A stretch of 64,000 bases of DNA. It comes from Melaminivora sp034675505 (GTDB lineage Bacteria > Pseudomonadota > Gammaproteobacteria > Burkholderiales > Burkholderiaceae_C). The first letter of the stretch is position 1. Every line of letters starts with the position of its first letter. The notes beneath the pieces are model-generated. The model had not been told where the DNA came from, did no database searches, and saw only the letters and a program-made list of their open reading frames with translations. Position numbers and translations under genes: made by a program. Location of the stretch: positions 1-64,000 of the forward strand of contig JAUCDD010000045.1 of the NCBI GenBank assembly GCA_034675505.1, read 5' to 3'. Shown piece after piece: positions 50,339 through 57,552 of this stretch.

Positions 50339-50809
50339 TCAGGCATTGCTGCGCCCGATGCCCCAGCGTGCCAGGGCGGCGTCGTCGCTCTCGCGGGCAT
50401 CGACCCAGCGTGCGCCGCCGGGCGTCTGCTCCTTCTTCCAGAAAGGGGCCTGGGTCTTGAGGTAGTCCATCAGGAATTCGCAAGCCTGGAAACTCACGCC
50501 GCGGTGCGCCGACGTCACGGCCACCAGCACGATCTGCTCGTGCGGCGCCAGCAAGCCGATGCGGTGGATCACGCGCACGCCGTAGAGTTCAAAGCGGTTA
50601 CATGTCTCCTGCACCATGGACTCGATGCACTTTTCCGTCATGCCCGGGTAGTGCTCCAGCTCCATGGAGGCCACCTGCGCGCCGTCGCTGCGCTCGCGCA
50701 CGGTGCCGACGAAGCAGCACACCGCGCCGACGCGCCCGTCGCCCGCGCGCAGCGCCTCCAGCTCGCGGGAAACATCGAAGTCCTGGGTCTGGATGGATAC
50801 GCGCGGCAT
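50339..50809 (-). CDS. moaE: Molybdopterin synthase catalytic subunit MoaE
   Basis: MoaE adds sulfur carried by MoaD to precursor Z to form molybdopterin. The 156-residue protein starts at 50809 with MPRVSIQTQDFDV. It has CCFVGTVRERSDGAQVASMELEHYPG, RVIHRIGLL and the catalytic-lysine region DYLKTQAPFWKKEQ. It is separated from moaD by three plus-strand genes, whereas moaD and moaE usually touch. Confidence 0.95.
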   Translation of the reverse strand: MPRVSIQTQDFDVSRELEALRAGDGRVGAVCCFVGTVRERSDGAQVASMELEHYPGMTEKCIESMVQETCNRFELYGVRVIHRIGLLAPHEQIVLVAVTSAHRGVSFQACEFLMDYLKTQAPFWKKEQTPGGARWVDARESDDAALARWGIGRSNA

Positions 50810-50869
50810 GGCTGGACGGGGGCGGTTTGCTAGAGTTGCCGGCACTTTAACCCCGCCCGGCCCCGTCCC

Positions 50870-51124
50870 ATGGCACAGCAAGCGATCCATACCGACCACT
50901 ACACCCTCTACCCCTCGCCGCGCAACGTGCACCGCGAAGTGTTCGAGCACCAGGCCTTCGTCGCCCATCCCTATGCCCTGATCGACCTGCCCAGCTTCGC
51001 GCTGGCCGGGCGCCACAGCCTGTTTGCCGCGCACCGCAAGGCCGACAACAAGATGGGGCAGCTGGTCACGTTCGAGCTGGCCAGCGACCGGGATCGGTTC
51101 CAGCGGGAGTTCGTCCCCGATTGA
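50870..51124 (+). CDS. Small conserved-looking protein of unknown function
   Basis: The 84-residue protein is soluble, with many aromatic and histidine residues (HTDHYTLYPSPRNVHREVFEHQ). No motif is recognised. It is divergent from moaE with a 60-bp gap. Amino-acid composition differs from high-GC shadow frames, and no competing frame is better, so it is probably real. Confidence 0.55.
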   Translation: MAQQAIHTDHYTLYPSPRNVHREVFEHQAFVAHPYALIDLPSFALAGRHSLFAAHRKADNKMGQLVTFELASDRDRFQREFVPD

Positions 51125-51136
51125 CGCCGGGCGCCG

Positions 51137-51158
51137 CCTCTTGACCTGGCTCAAGAGG
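51137..51158. promoter_or_regulatory. FNR-like inverted repeat or hairpin before the DUF3149 gene
   Basis: CCTCTTGA-N6-TCAAGAGG is a perfect 8-bp inverted repeat. Its centre TTGA-N6-TCAA has the half-site spacing of FNR/Anr boxes (TTGAT-N4-ATCAA). The DUF3149 start is 62 bp downstream. Alternatively it could be a hairpin after the preceding small gene, but no T run follows. Confidence 0.35.
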
Positions 51159-51219
51159 CTGGCCAGAGACTTGGTTTGCAATAGGGGAAATCAACACAGA
51201 GCGAGGAAGGACCAGCCCC

Positions 51220-51364
51220 ATGCGACTGCTACAAGAACTCTTCACCACCCAGGTGGGCCTGTTTGCCGCCACCGGCATCGCGTTCATGCTCGGCATGGGG
51301 GTGTTTTTTCCTGCGGCTCTTCCTGCGCAACGACGCACCTGAGGCGCAGAACAAGCCCCAGTGA
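51220..51364 (+). pseudogene. DUF3149 small membrane protein, one-base frameshift
   Basis: As written, the frame from 51220 ends at a TGA at 51340 after 40 residues. Dropping one T from the T6 run (51304-51309) gives a 47-residue protein ending GMGVFFLRLFLRNDAPEAQN plus KPQ, with one membrane helix, typical of DUF3149. GAGGAAGG precedes the ATG. A strong terminator follows. The function of the family is unknown. Confidence 0.7.
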
Positions 51365-51393
51365 CCGCAGCCTGGGCACCCCGCCCGGGAACA

Positions 51394-51422
51394 GCGCCCG
51401 CCAGCCGGCCGGGCGCTTTTTT
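51394..51422 (+). terminator. Intrinsic terminator after the DUF3149 gene
   Basis: GCGCCCG (51394-51400) and CGGGCGC (51410-51416) form a perfect 7-bp GC stem followed by TTTTTT. It lies 30 bp after the repaired DUF3149 stop and before the next plus-strand gene. Confidence 0.85.
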
Positions 51423-51448
51423 CATGGCCGCGCGCCGACAATGCGGCC

Positions 51449-51781
51449 ATGCACGACGACGACGACAACCAGATCCTGGTCCCGCCCTCATTCCTTGCGC
51501 TGTACAGCGACGCGCGTGGGCGCCTGACCGAGCAGGTGGCCACGGTGCGCACGCGCTACGAGCTGTGCGAGGACCTGGCCAGCCACCTGCAGGAGCAGGC
51601 GCGGCTGCTGTACCACACCCAGGTGCCCAGCGAGGGCGAGATCCTGCTGCGCATCCACGCCGGGCTGGCCGCCGGGCCGCAGGCGGGCGTGAGCGCCGCC
51701 GAGGCCGGCTGGATCACGGCGCGCCTGGCCGAGCTGCTGCAGTGGCCCTGCCCGCAGCTGCCGGCGCTCAGCCGCCCGTGA
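51449..51781 (+). CDS. Conserved hypothetical protein
   Basis: The 110-residue soluble protein has an acidic start (HDDDDNQILVPPSFLALY) and helices RLTEQVATVRTRYELCEDLASH-like in character. Relatives in Betaproteobacteria are often labelled as chaperone-linked ATPases, but no nucleotide-binding motif is visible here. It overlaps moaD tail-to-tail by 14 bp. Confidence 0.6.
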   Translation: MHDDDDNQILVPPSFLALYSDARGRLTEQVATVRTRYELCEDLASHLQEQARLLYHTQVPSEGEILLRIHAGLAAGPQAGVSAAEAGWITARLAELLQWPCPQLPALSRP

Positions 51782-52034
51782 CGGGCGGGAAGAACGCGGC
51801 CTCGGCGCCGTCGGGCAGCGCAGCCGCGTCGGCCGCCATGTCCTGGTTCAGCGCCATGCGCACGGCGCGCCCGTGCGCCAGGCAGCCGGCCCAGGGCTCG
51901 CCCCGGGCGATCAGCTCGTCGCGCAGCGCGCCCAGCGTGGCGGCGCGGGTCTGCAGGGTTTCCTGGCCGCTGCCCACGGCCTCGCGGATGGAGGCGAAGT
52001 AGCGCACGCGGATGGTCTTGGGCTGGTCGTTCAT
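51768..52034 (-). CDS. moaD: Molybdopterin synthase sulfur-carrier subunit MoaD
   Basis: MoaD is a ubiquitin-like protein whose C-terminal Gly-Gly carries the thiocarboxylate sulfur. The 88-residue protein starts MNDQPKTIRVRYFASIREAV and ends in FFPPVTGG, the required tail. Its ATG overlaps the moeA stop (ATGA). Confidence 0.95.
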   Translation of the reverse strand: MNDQPKTIRVRYFASIREAVGSGQETLQTRAATLGALRDELIARGEPWAGCLAHGRAVRMALNQDMAADAAALPDGAEAAFFPPVTGG

Positions 52035-53263
52035 AGCAGCTCTGCAAAGGGGATGAAGCGCACCACGTCGCCCGGTGCGATGGCCTGGCCCGGCGGGTTG
52101 TCCACCAGCCCGTCGCCCCAGACGGTGGAAGTGAGCACGCCCGAGCCCTGGTTGGCGTACAGCTCCAGCCCGCCCTGCGCATCCAGCCGGGCGCGCAGGA
52201 ATTCGCGGCGCTTGTCGGCCCTGGCCCAGGTGAAATCGGCGCGTGCCGCTATTGTTCTGGGGGCCACGTCCGCCACCCCCTGCAGGCGCAGCAGGAAGGG
52301 CCGCACCAGCACCGTGAAGGTGATCAGGCTGGATACCGGGTTGCCCGGCAGCCCGATGAAGTGCGCGCCGCCGCCGGGGGCGTTCACGCGGCCATAGGCA
52401 AAGGGCTTGCCGGGCTTCATGGCGATCATCCACAGCTCCAGCGCGCCCAGGCGCTGCACGGCCGGCTTGACGTGGTCTTCCTCGCCCACCGACACGCCGC
52501 CGCTGGTCAGGATCAGGTCGTGCCCGGCGGCGGCGCGCTGCAGCGCATCCACGGTGGCGTCCAGGCGGTCGGGCACTATCCCCAGGTCGGTCACCTCGCA
52601 GCCCAGGCGCTGCAGCAGCGCACGCAGGAAGAAGCGGTTGCTGTTGTAGATGGCGCCGGCCGGCATGGCTTCGGGGGCCACCTCGCCGGGCATGACCAGC
52701 TCGTCGCCGGTGGAAAACAGCGCCACGCGCGGCCGCCTGGCGACCTGCAGGGCGCCCAGGCCGATGCTGGCGGCCAGGCCCAGCGCGGCGGGCGCCAGGC
52801 GCGTGCCGGCGGCCAGCACGGTGGCGCCCAGGCGGATGTCCTCGCCCGCGCGGCGGATGTTCTGGCCCGGCGCCGGCACGCGGCCGACGCGCACGCTGCC
52901 GTCCGCCAGCGCCTCGCAGTCTTCCTGCATGACCACGGCGTCGGCGCCGGCAGGCACCGGCGCGCCGGTGAAGATGCGCGCGGCCGTGCCCGGCTGCAGG
53001 GGCGCGCCGACGCTGCCGGCCGGGATGCGCTGCGACACCGGCAGCGCCGCGCCGCCTGCCGCCACGTCGGCGCAGCGCAGCGCGTAGCCGTCCATGGCGC
53101 TGTTGTCCTGCGGCGGCACCTGCAGGCTGGAGATGGCATCGGCCCGCAGCACGCGGCCGTCGGCGTCGAAGGTGGAGACGGTGTCGCTCTCGGCCAGCGG
53201 CTGCGCGCGCGCCAGCAGCTCGGCCAGCGCCTCGTCCAGGGGCTTCAGGGGCAGGCGGGTCAC
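52031..53263 (-). CDS. moeA: Molybdopterin molybdotransferase MoeA
   Basis: MoeA inserts molybdenum into adenylated molybdopterin. The 410-residue protein has the MoeA N-terminal domain (LPLKPLDEALAELLARAQPL, DNSAMDGYA), LILTSGGVSVGEEDHVKPAV and a C-terminal beta domain. The start is GTG at 53263. It lies 3 bp after mobB and overlaps moaD. Confidence 0.95.
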   Translation of the reverse strand: MTRLPLKPLDEALAELLARAQPLAESDTVSTFDADGRVLRADAISSLQVPPQDNSAMDGYALRCADVAAGGAALPVSQRIPAGSVGAPLQPGTAARIFTGAPVPAGADAVVMQEDCEALADGSVRVGRVPAPGQNIRRAGEDIRLGATVLAAGTRLAPAALGLAASIGLGALQVARRPRVALFSTGDELVMPGEVAPEAMPAGAIYNSNRFFLRALLQRLGCEVTDLGIVPDRLDATVDALQRAAAGHDLILTSGGVSVGEEDHVKPAVQRLGALELWMIAMKPGKPFAYGRVNAPGGGAHFIGLPGNPVSSLITFTVLVRPFLLRLQGVADVAPRTIAARADFTWARADKRREFLRARLDAQGGLELYANQGSGVLTSTVWGDGLVDNPPGQAIAPGDVVRFIPFAELL

Positions 53264-53266
53264 GGG

Positions 53267-53829
53267 TCAGTCCTCCAGGCAGGGCGCCGCATGGCGGGCG
53301 CGCGAATAGTCAAACCACGCTGCATGCTGCAGCAGCCACTCGACCAGCACGGCCGGGGCATTCAGGTCCAGTACCGGCTGGCGCGCCGGCGCGGGCAGGC
53401 GCTGCGGGCAGCCGGCGGCGACGGCGACGATGCCGCCGTCCTCGGGATAGTGCACCGGGCGCGCCGGCTGGCCGGGCTCGGGGCGCGCCAGACCTCGATG
53501 CGCGGCAGGTCGCTGGCCTTGAAGCCCTCGACCACGACCCAGTCCACCTGCCAGTCCAGCCGCGCCAGCAGCCCATGCACGTCGGGCGCCTCGTGCGGGG
53601 CGAATTCGCGCATCAGCGCCAGCCGCTGGTCGGAGGCGACCAGCACCTCGCGCGCGCCCGCCTGGCGGTGGCGCCAGCTGTCGTCGCCGGGCTGGTCGAT
53701 GTCGAAGCCGTGGTGCGCGTGCTTGATGGCCGACACCGACAGGCCGCGCGCCGCCAGCTGCGCGATGACCTGCTCGACCAGCGTGGTCTTGCCGCTGCCG
53801 GAGTAGCCGGCGAAGCTGACGACCTTCAT
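53267..53829 (-). pseudogene. mobB: Molybdopterin-guanine dinucleotide biosynthesis protein MobB, one-base frameshift
   Basis: MobB is a P-loop GTPase that assists MobA in cofactor guanylation. The first frame (from 53829) has FAGYSGSGKTTLVEQVIAQL and reads as MobB to RIEVWRAP. After the C4 run (53480-53483 on this strand) the family sequence EPGQPARPVHYPEDGGI continues in the next frame to a stop at 53267. Adding one C restores a 187-residue protein. The stop then sits 3 bp from moeA, as expected of an operon. Confidence 0.87.
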
Positions 53830-53837
53830 TCAGCGCT

Positions 53838-53890
53838 CCAAAATGTATAGCTAACTATCGTTGATTGACGCCGGCAAGCACCGGATTTCA
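53838..53890. repeat. Dispersed ATAGCT-type intergenic repeat, copy 5
   Basis: The plus strand reads GTATAGCTAACTATCG then TTGACGCCGGCAAGCA and CCGGATTT. The 16-bp stretch TTGACGCCGGCAAGCA is identical to copy 4 at 41526. It lies between mobB and thrC. Confidence 0.7.
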
Positions 53891-53936
53891 CTCAAAAATG
53901 GCCTGCAAGGCCGGCGCAGCCCGCCTCGCAGGCCTT

Positions 53937-55363
53937 TCAGTCGCAGTGCGCCGCGATGTAGTCCTTGACCTGCTGCACGTCGGCCGGCAGCACGGTGACG
54001 CGCTTGGCAGCCGCTCGATGCCCTCGAAGCGCGCCGGCCGCTCGGGCGCGCGGCCCAGGGCCTCGCGGATGGTGGCCTCGAACTTGATGGGCAGCGCCGT
54101 CTCCAGCACGATCATCGGCACGCCGGCGCTGGCGGGCTGCTCGCGCGCCACCTTGATGCCGTCGGCGGTGTGCGTGTCCACCATGCTGCCAAAGCGCTGC
54201 CAGGTGTCCTGGATGGTCGCCAGGCGGTCGGCGTGCGTGCTCTTGCCGCTGGCAAAGCCAAAGCGCGCGGCGGCATCGGCAAAGCGCGCATCGGCGCTCA
54301 GATCGAAGCGGCCGTCCTGCGCCACGCCCTCGAACAGCGCGCGCGTGGCCGCGCCGTCGCGGCCCGCCAAGTCGAACACGAAGCGCTCGAAGTTGCTGGC
54401 CTTGCTGATGTCCATCGACGGGCTGGAGGTCTCGTAGGTGTGCTGGGCGCCGCGCACCTGGTAGACGCCGGTGCGGAAGAACTCGTCGAGCACGTCGTTC
54501 TCGTTCGTCGCCACCACCAGGCGCTCGACCGGCAGGCCCATCTGGCGCGCCACGTGGCCGGCGCAGACGTTGCCGAAGTTGCCGCTGGGCACGGTGAAAC
54601 TGACCCGCTGGCCCTCATGGGCCGTTGCCTGGAAGTAGCCGGCGAAGTAGTACACCACCTGCGCCAGCAGGCGCGCCCAGTTGATGGAGTTGACGGTGCC
54701 GATGCGGTACCGGGCCTTGAAGGCGTGGTCGTTGCTGACCGCCTTGACGATGTCCTGGCAGTCGTCGAACACGCCCTCTATGGCGATGTTGTGGATGTTC
54801 TCGTCCTGCAGGCTGAACATCTGCGCCTGCTGGAAGGGGCTCATGCGCCCGTGCGGGCTGGTCATGAAGACGCGGATGCCGCGCTTGCCGCGCATCGCGT
54901 ACTCGGCGGCGCTGCCGGTGTCGCCGCTGGTCGCGCCCAGGATGTTCAGCTCCTCGCCCCGGCGCGCCAGCTCGTACTCGAACAGGTGGCCCAGGAGCTG
55001 CATGGCCATGTCCTTGAAGGCCAGCGTGGGGCCGTTGGACAGCGCCTCGATCCACAGGCCGTCCTCCAGCGGGCGCAGCGGCACGATGGCGCGCGTGCCG
55101 AACACTTCGGCCGTGTACGTCTTCTCGCACAGCGCGCGTAGGTCGGCGGCGGGGATGTCGTCGATGTAGAGCGACAGGATCTCGAACGCCAACGCGGCGT
55201 AGCCTTCGGTGCGGTAGATGGCGCGTAGCTGGCCCAGGCGCGCGGCATCGATGTGCGGGTAGTGCTCGGGCAGGTACAGGCCGCCATCGGGCGCCAGGCC
55301 GGCCAACAGGATGTCGCAGAACTTGGCGCGCGGGGCGGCGCCTCGGGTGGAGAGGTAGTGCAT
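53937..55363 (-). pseudogene. thrC: Threonine synthase, frameshifted near the C-terminus
   Basis: ThrC is the PLP enzyme converting O-phosphohomoserine to threonine. The start at 55363 gives MHYLSTRGAAPRAKFCDILL; ALSNGPTLAFKDMAMQLLG contains the PLP lysine and GATSGDTGSAAEYAM follows. At CCAAG (54007-54006) the frame leaves the family: as written the tail runs to 53888. Adding one C gives KRVTVLPADVQQVKDYIAAH and a stop at 53937 (475 residues), the normal ThrC end. An intact gene is expected in a prototroph, so a sequence error is likely. Confidence 0.9.
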
Positions 55364-55371
55364 GGGGTTTC

Positions 55372-55797
55372 TCAAGAAGCCGGGACTTCCCAGGGATTGA
55401 TGAGGCGCAGGCCCGTGTCCTGGAAATGGCGGATGTTGCGGGTGACCAGCACCAGGCCGTGGTGCAGGGCGGTGGCGGCGATGGCCAGGTCCAGCGCGTC
55501 CTGCATGCGACCGATGGCACGCAGCGAAGCCTTCAGTTCGCCCCACTGGCGCCATACGGTGTCGTCTGTGGGCAGGACGCGGCCTTCGAACTGCTGCGCC
55601 AGCGCCAGCGCCCAGCCCTGGAGCTGGTTGCGCCTGGCGCCCGGGGCCAGGCTGGCAATGCCATAGTGGATTTCGCCGAACGAGGCGCTGGAAATGGCGG
55701 CCTCGTGGCCGTGGCGGCGCAGCCAGTCCATCACGCCCGAGTCAGGCCGTGAACGGACGGTCTCGGAGAGCGTGCAGGTGTCGAGCAGCCAGCGCAT
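55372..55797 (-). CDS. vapC: VapC-type PIN-domain toxin
   Basis: The 141-residue protein starts MRWLLDTCTLSETVRSR with the first catalytic Asp at residue 6. It carries the other PIN acidic residues (FGEIHYG, MQDALDLAIAATA) and ends HGLVLVTRNIRHFQ, a VapC signature. It should be an RNase neutralised by the antitoxin encoded 11 bp upstream. thrC begins only 8 bp after its stop, so thrC is probably co-transcribed with the toxin. Confidence 0.9.
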   Translation of the reverse strand: MRWLLDTCTLSETVRSRPDSGVMDWLRRHGHEAAISSASFGEIHYGIASLAPGARRNQLQGWALALAQQFEGRVLPTDDTVWRQWGELKASLRAIGRMQDALDLAIAATALHHGLVLVTRNIRHFQDTGLRLINPWEVPAS

Positions 55798-55808
55798 CGG
55801 CGTTCCAA

Positions 55809-56072
55809 TCAGTCTTCGCCAAACAGCGGCCGCCGCGAGCTGGTGTCGCGCGGCATCTCGGGCAGGCCGCCTTCGATCCTGGGCATGCTCAGCAAGAACT
55901 CGACAAAGCCATCGTCCTTGCCAGGCGCGGTAGGCACCTCATCCCCCACCGCCACCACCCGCACTACGGGCTTGCCGTGGCGGGTGACGGTCTGCGGCCC
56001 TTCATTGACGGCGCGCTCGATCAGCTCGCTGAAATGGTTCTTGGCTTGCTGTACTTGCCAGACTGCGGACAT
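55809..56072 (-). CDS. Phd/YefM-family antitoxin
   Basis: The 87-residue protein has the Phd N-terminal DNA-binding fold (VWQVQQAKNHFSELIERAV, TRHGKPVVRVVAV) and an acidic C-terminus suited to toxin binding. AGGAGG lies upstream of its ATG. Phd-type antitoxins usually autoregulate by binding palindromes near their promoter. Confidence 0.9.
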   Translation of the reverse strand: MSAVWQVQQAKNHFSELIERAVNEGPQTVTRHGKPVVRVVAVGDEVPTAPGKDDGFVEFLLSMPRIEGGLPEMPRDTSSRRPLFGED

Positions 56073-56087
56073 GGCGGCCTCCTGCGC

Positions 56088-56120
56088 AAAAAATAGCCAG
56101 AATTCAATCCGATCTGGCCA
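56088..56120 (-). terminator. Intrinsic terminator (or operator) between hom and the antitoxin
   Basis: On the minus strand TGGCCAGA and TCTGGCTA form an 8-bp stem (one G-U) around an 11-nt loop, followed by TTTTTT. It follows the hom stop by 15 bp. The inverted repeat could also serve as the antitoxin operator. It suggests the toxin-antitoxin pair and thrC have their own promoter. Confidence 0.65.
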
Positions 56121-56135
56121 TTTTAGCGCCGGCGA

Positions 56136-57470
56136 TCAGTTCAGCTCTTCCTTGCGGATACGCGTGATCGGCGCCAGCACCGTGGGCAGCTGCTGGATTT
56201 GCGCCAGCGCCGCGTCCATGTCGCCTTCGCGTGTGTCGTGCGTCAGGATGATCAGGTCGGTCTGCGTGGAGCCCTCGCCGCCGACCTCGTCGGCCTCGCG
56301 CTGCAGCACCGCGTCGATGCCGACGCCGGCCCCGGCCAGGATGCCGGTGATCCTGGCCAGCACGCCGGCCTCGTCGGCCACGCGGGCGCGCAGGTAGTAG
56401 CTGGTGACCACCTCGGCCATGGGCAGCACCGGCAGCTCGCCGCCGGCGGCCGCCAGGGTGTGGCTCTGGAAGGCCAGCGGCGGCACGCGGTGCGCAGCGT
56501 CGGCGCCGTGCAGCCGGGCGATGTCCACCAGGTCGGCGATCACGGCGCTGGCCGTCGGCTCCGAGCCCGCGCCCTTGCCGTAGTACAGCGTCGTGCCCAC
56601 GGCGTCGCCGTGCACCACGACGGCGTTCATGGCGCCCTCCACATTGGCGATCAGGCGCTTGGCCGGCACCAGGCTGGGGTGCACGCGCAGCTCTATGCCT
56701 TCGGGACGGCGGCGCGTGATGCCCAGCAGCTTGATGCGGTAGCCCAGCTGCTCGGCGTAGCGGATGTCGGCGCCGGCGAGCTTGGTGATGCCTTCCACGT
56801 AGGCCTTGTCGAACTGCACCGGCACGCCGAAGGCGATGGCGCTCATGATGGTCGCCTTGTGCGCCGCGTCCACACCCTCGATGTCGAAGGTCGGGTCGGC
56901 CTCGGCGTAGCCCAGCGCCTGCGCCTGCTTGAGCACGGCGTCGAAGTCCAGGCCCTTGTCGCGCATCTCGGACAGGATGAAGTTGGTCGTGCCGTTGATG
57001 ATGCCGGCCACCCACTGGATCTGGTTGGCCGTCAGGCCCTCGCGCAGCGCCTTGATGATGGGGATGCCGCCGGCCACCGAGGCCTCGAAGGCGACGATCA
57101 CGCCGCGCTCGGCCGCGGCCTGGAAGATCTCCGTGCCGTGCACCGCCAGCAGCGCCTTGTTGGCCGTCACCACGTGCTTGCCGGCGGCAATCGCCTCCAG
57201 CACCAGCTGGCGCGCGATGCCGTAGCCGCCAATCAGCTCGACCACCACGTCGATGGCCGGGTCCTGGACCAGCTCGCGCGCATCGCCCAGCACGCGCACC
57301 GATTCGCCCACGATGGAGCGCGCCCGCGCCGTGTCCAGGTCGGCCACGGCGGCGATCTGGATGGCGCGGCCGGCGCGGCGGCTGATTTCCTCCTGGTTGC
57401 GCTGCAGCACGTTGAACACGCCGCTGCCCACGGTGCCAATGCCCAGCAGGCCTACCTGGATCGGTTTCAT
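56136..57470 (-). CDS. hom: Homoserine dehydrogenase
   Basis: Hom reduces aspartate semialdehyde to homoserine. The 444-residue monofunctional enzyme has the Rossmann start VGLLGIGTVGSGVFNVL, the substrate site GYAEADPTFDIEGVDAAHK and a C-terminal ACT domain (AGVLARITGILAGAGVGID) for threonine feedback. It is normally followed directly by thrC; here two foreign genes intervene. Confidence 0.97.
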   Translation of the reverse strand: MKPIQVGLLGIGTVGSGVFNVLQRNQEEISRRAGRAIQIAAVADLDTARARSIVGESVRVLGDARELVQDPAIDVVVELIGGYGIARQLVLEAIAAGKHVVTANKALLAVHGTEIFQAAAERGVIVAFEASVAGGIPIIKALREGLTANQIQWVAGIINGTTNFILSEMRDKGLDFDAVLKQAQALGYAEADPTFDIEGVDAAHKATIMSAIAFGVPVQFDKAYVEGITKLAGADIRYAEQLGYRIKLLGITRRRPEGIELRVHPSLVPAKRLIANVEGAMNAVVVHGDAVGTTLYYGKGAGSEPTASAVIADLVDIARLHGADAAHRVPPLAFQSHTLAAAGGELPVLPMAEVVTSYYLRARVADEAGVLARITGILAGAGVGIDAVLQREADEVGGEGSTQTDLIILTHDTREGDMDAALAQIQQLPTVLAPITRIRKEELN

Positions 57471-57487
57471 AGGGTTTACCAGTTAAA

Positions 57488-57542
57488 TAAGGCTGTAGCC
57501 GGCGCCCATCGCCGGCCTGCAGCTATCAAAATATGAGTATCA
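57488..57542. repeat. Dispersed ATAGCT-type intergenic repeat, copy 6
   Basis: On the minus strand TTTGATAGCTGCAGG is followed by a perfect 7-bp hairpin, GCCGGCG(57498-57504)/CGCCGGC(57510-57516). It lies between alaA and hom. Confidence 0.65.
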
Positions 57543-57552
57543 GGACAGCGCT

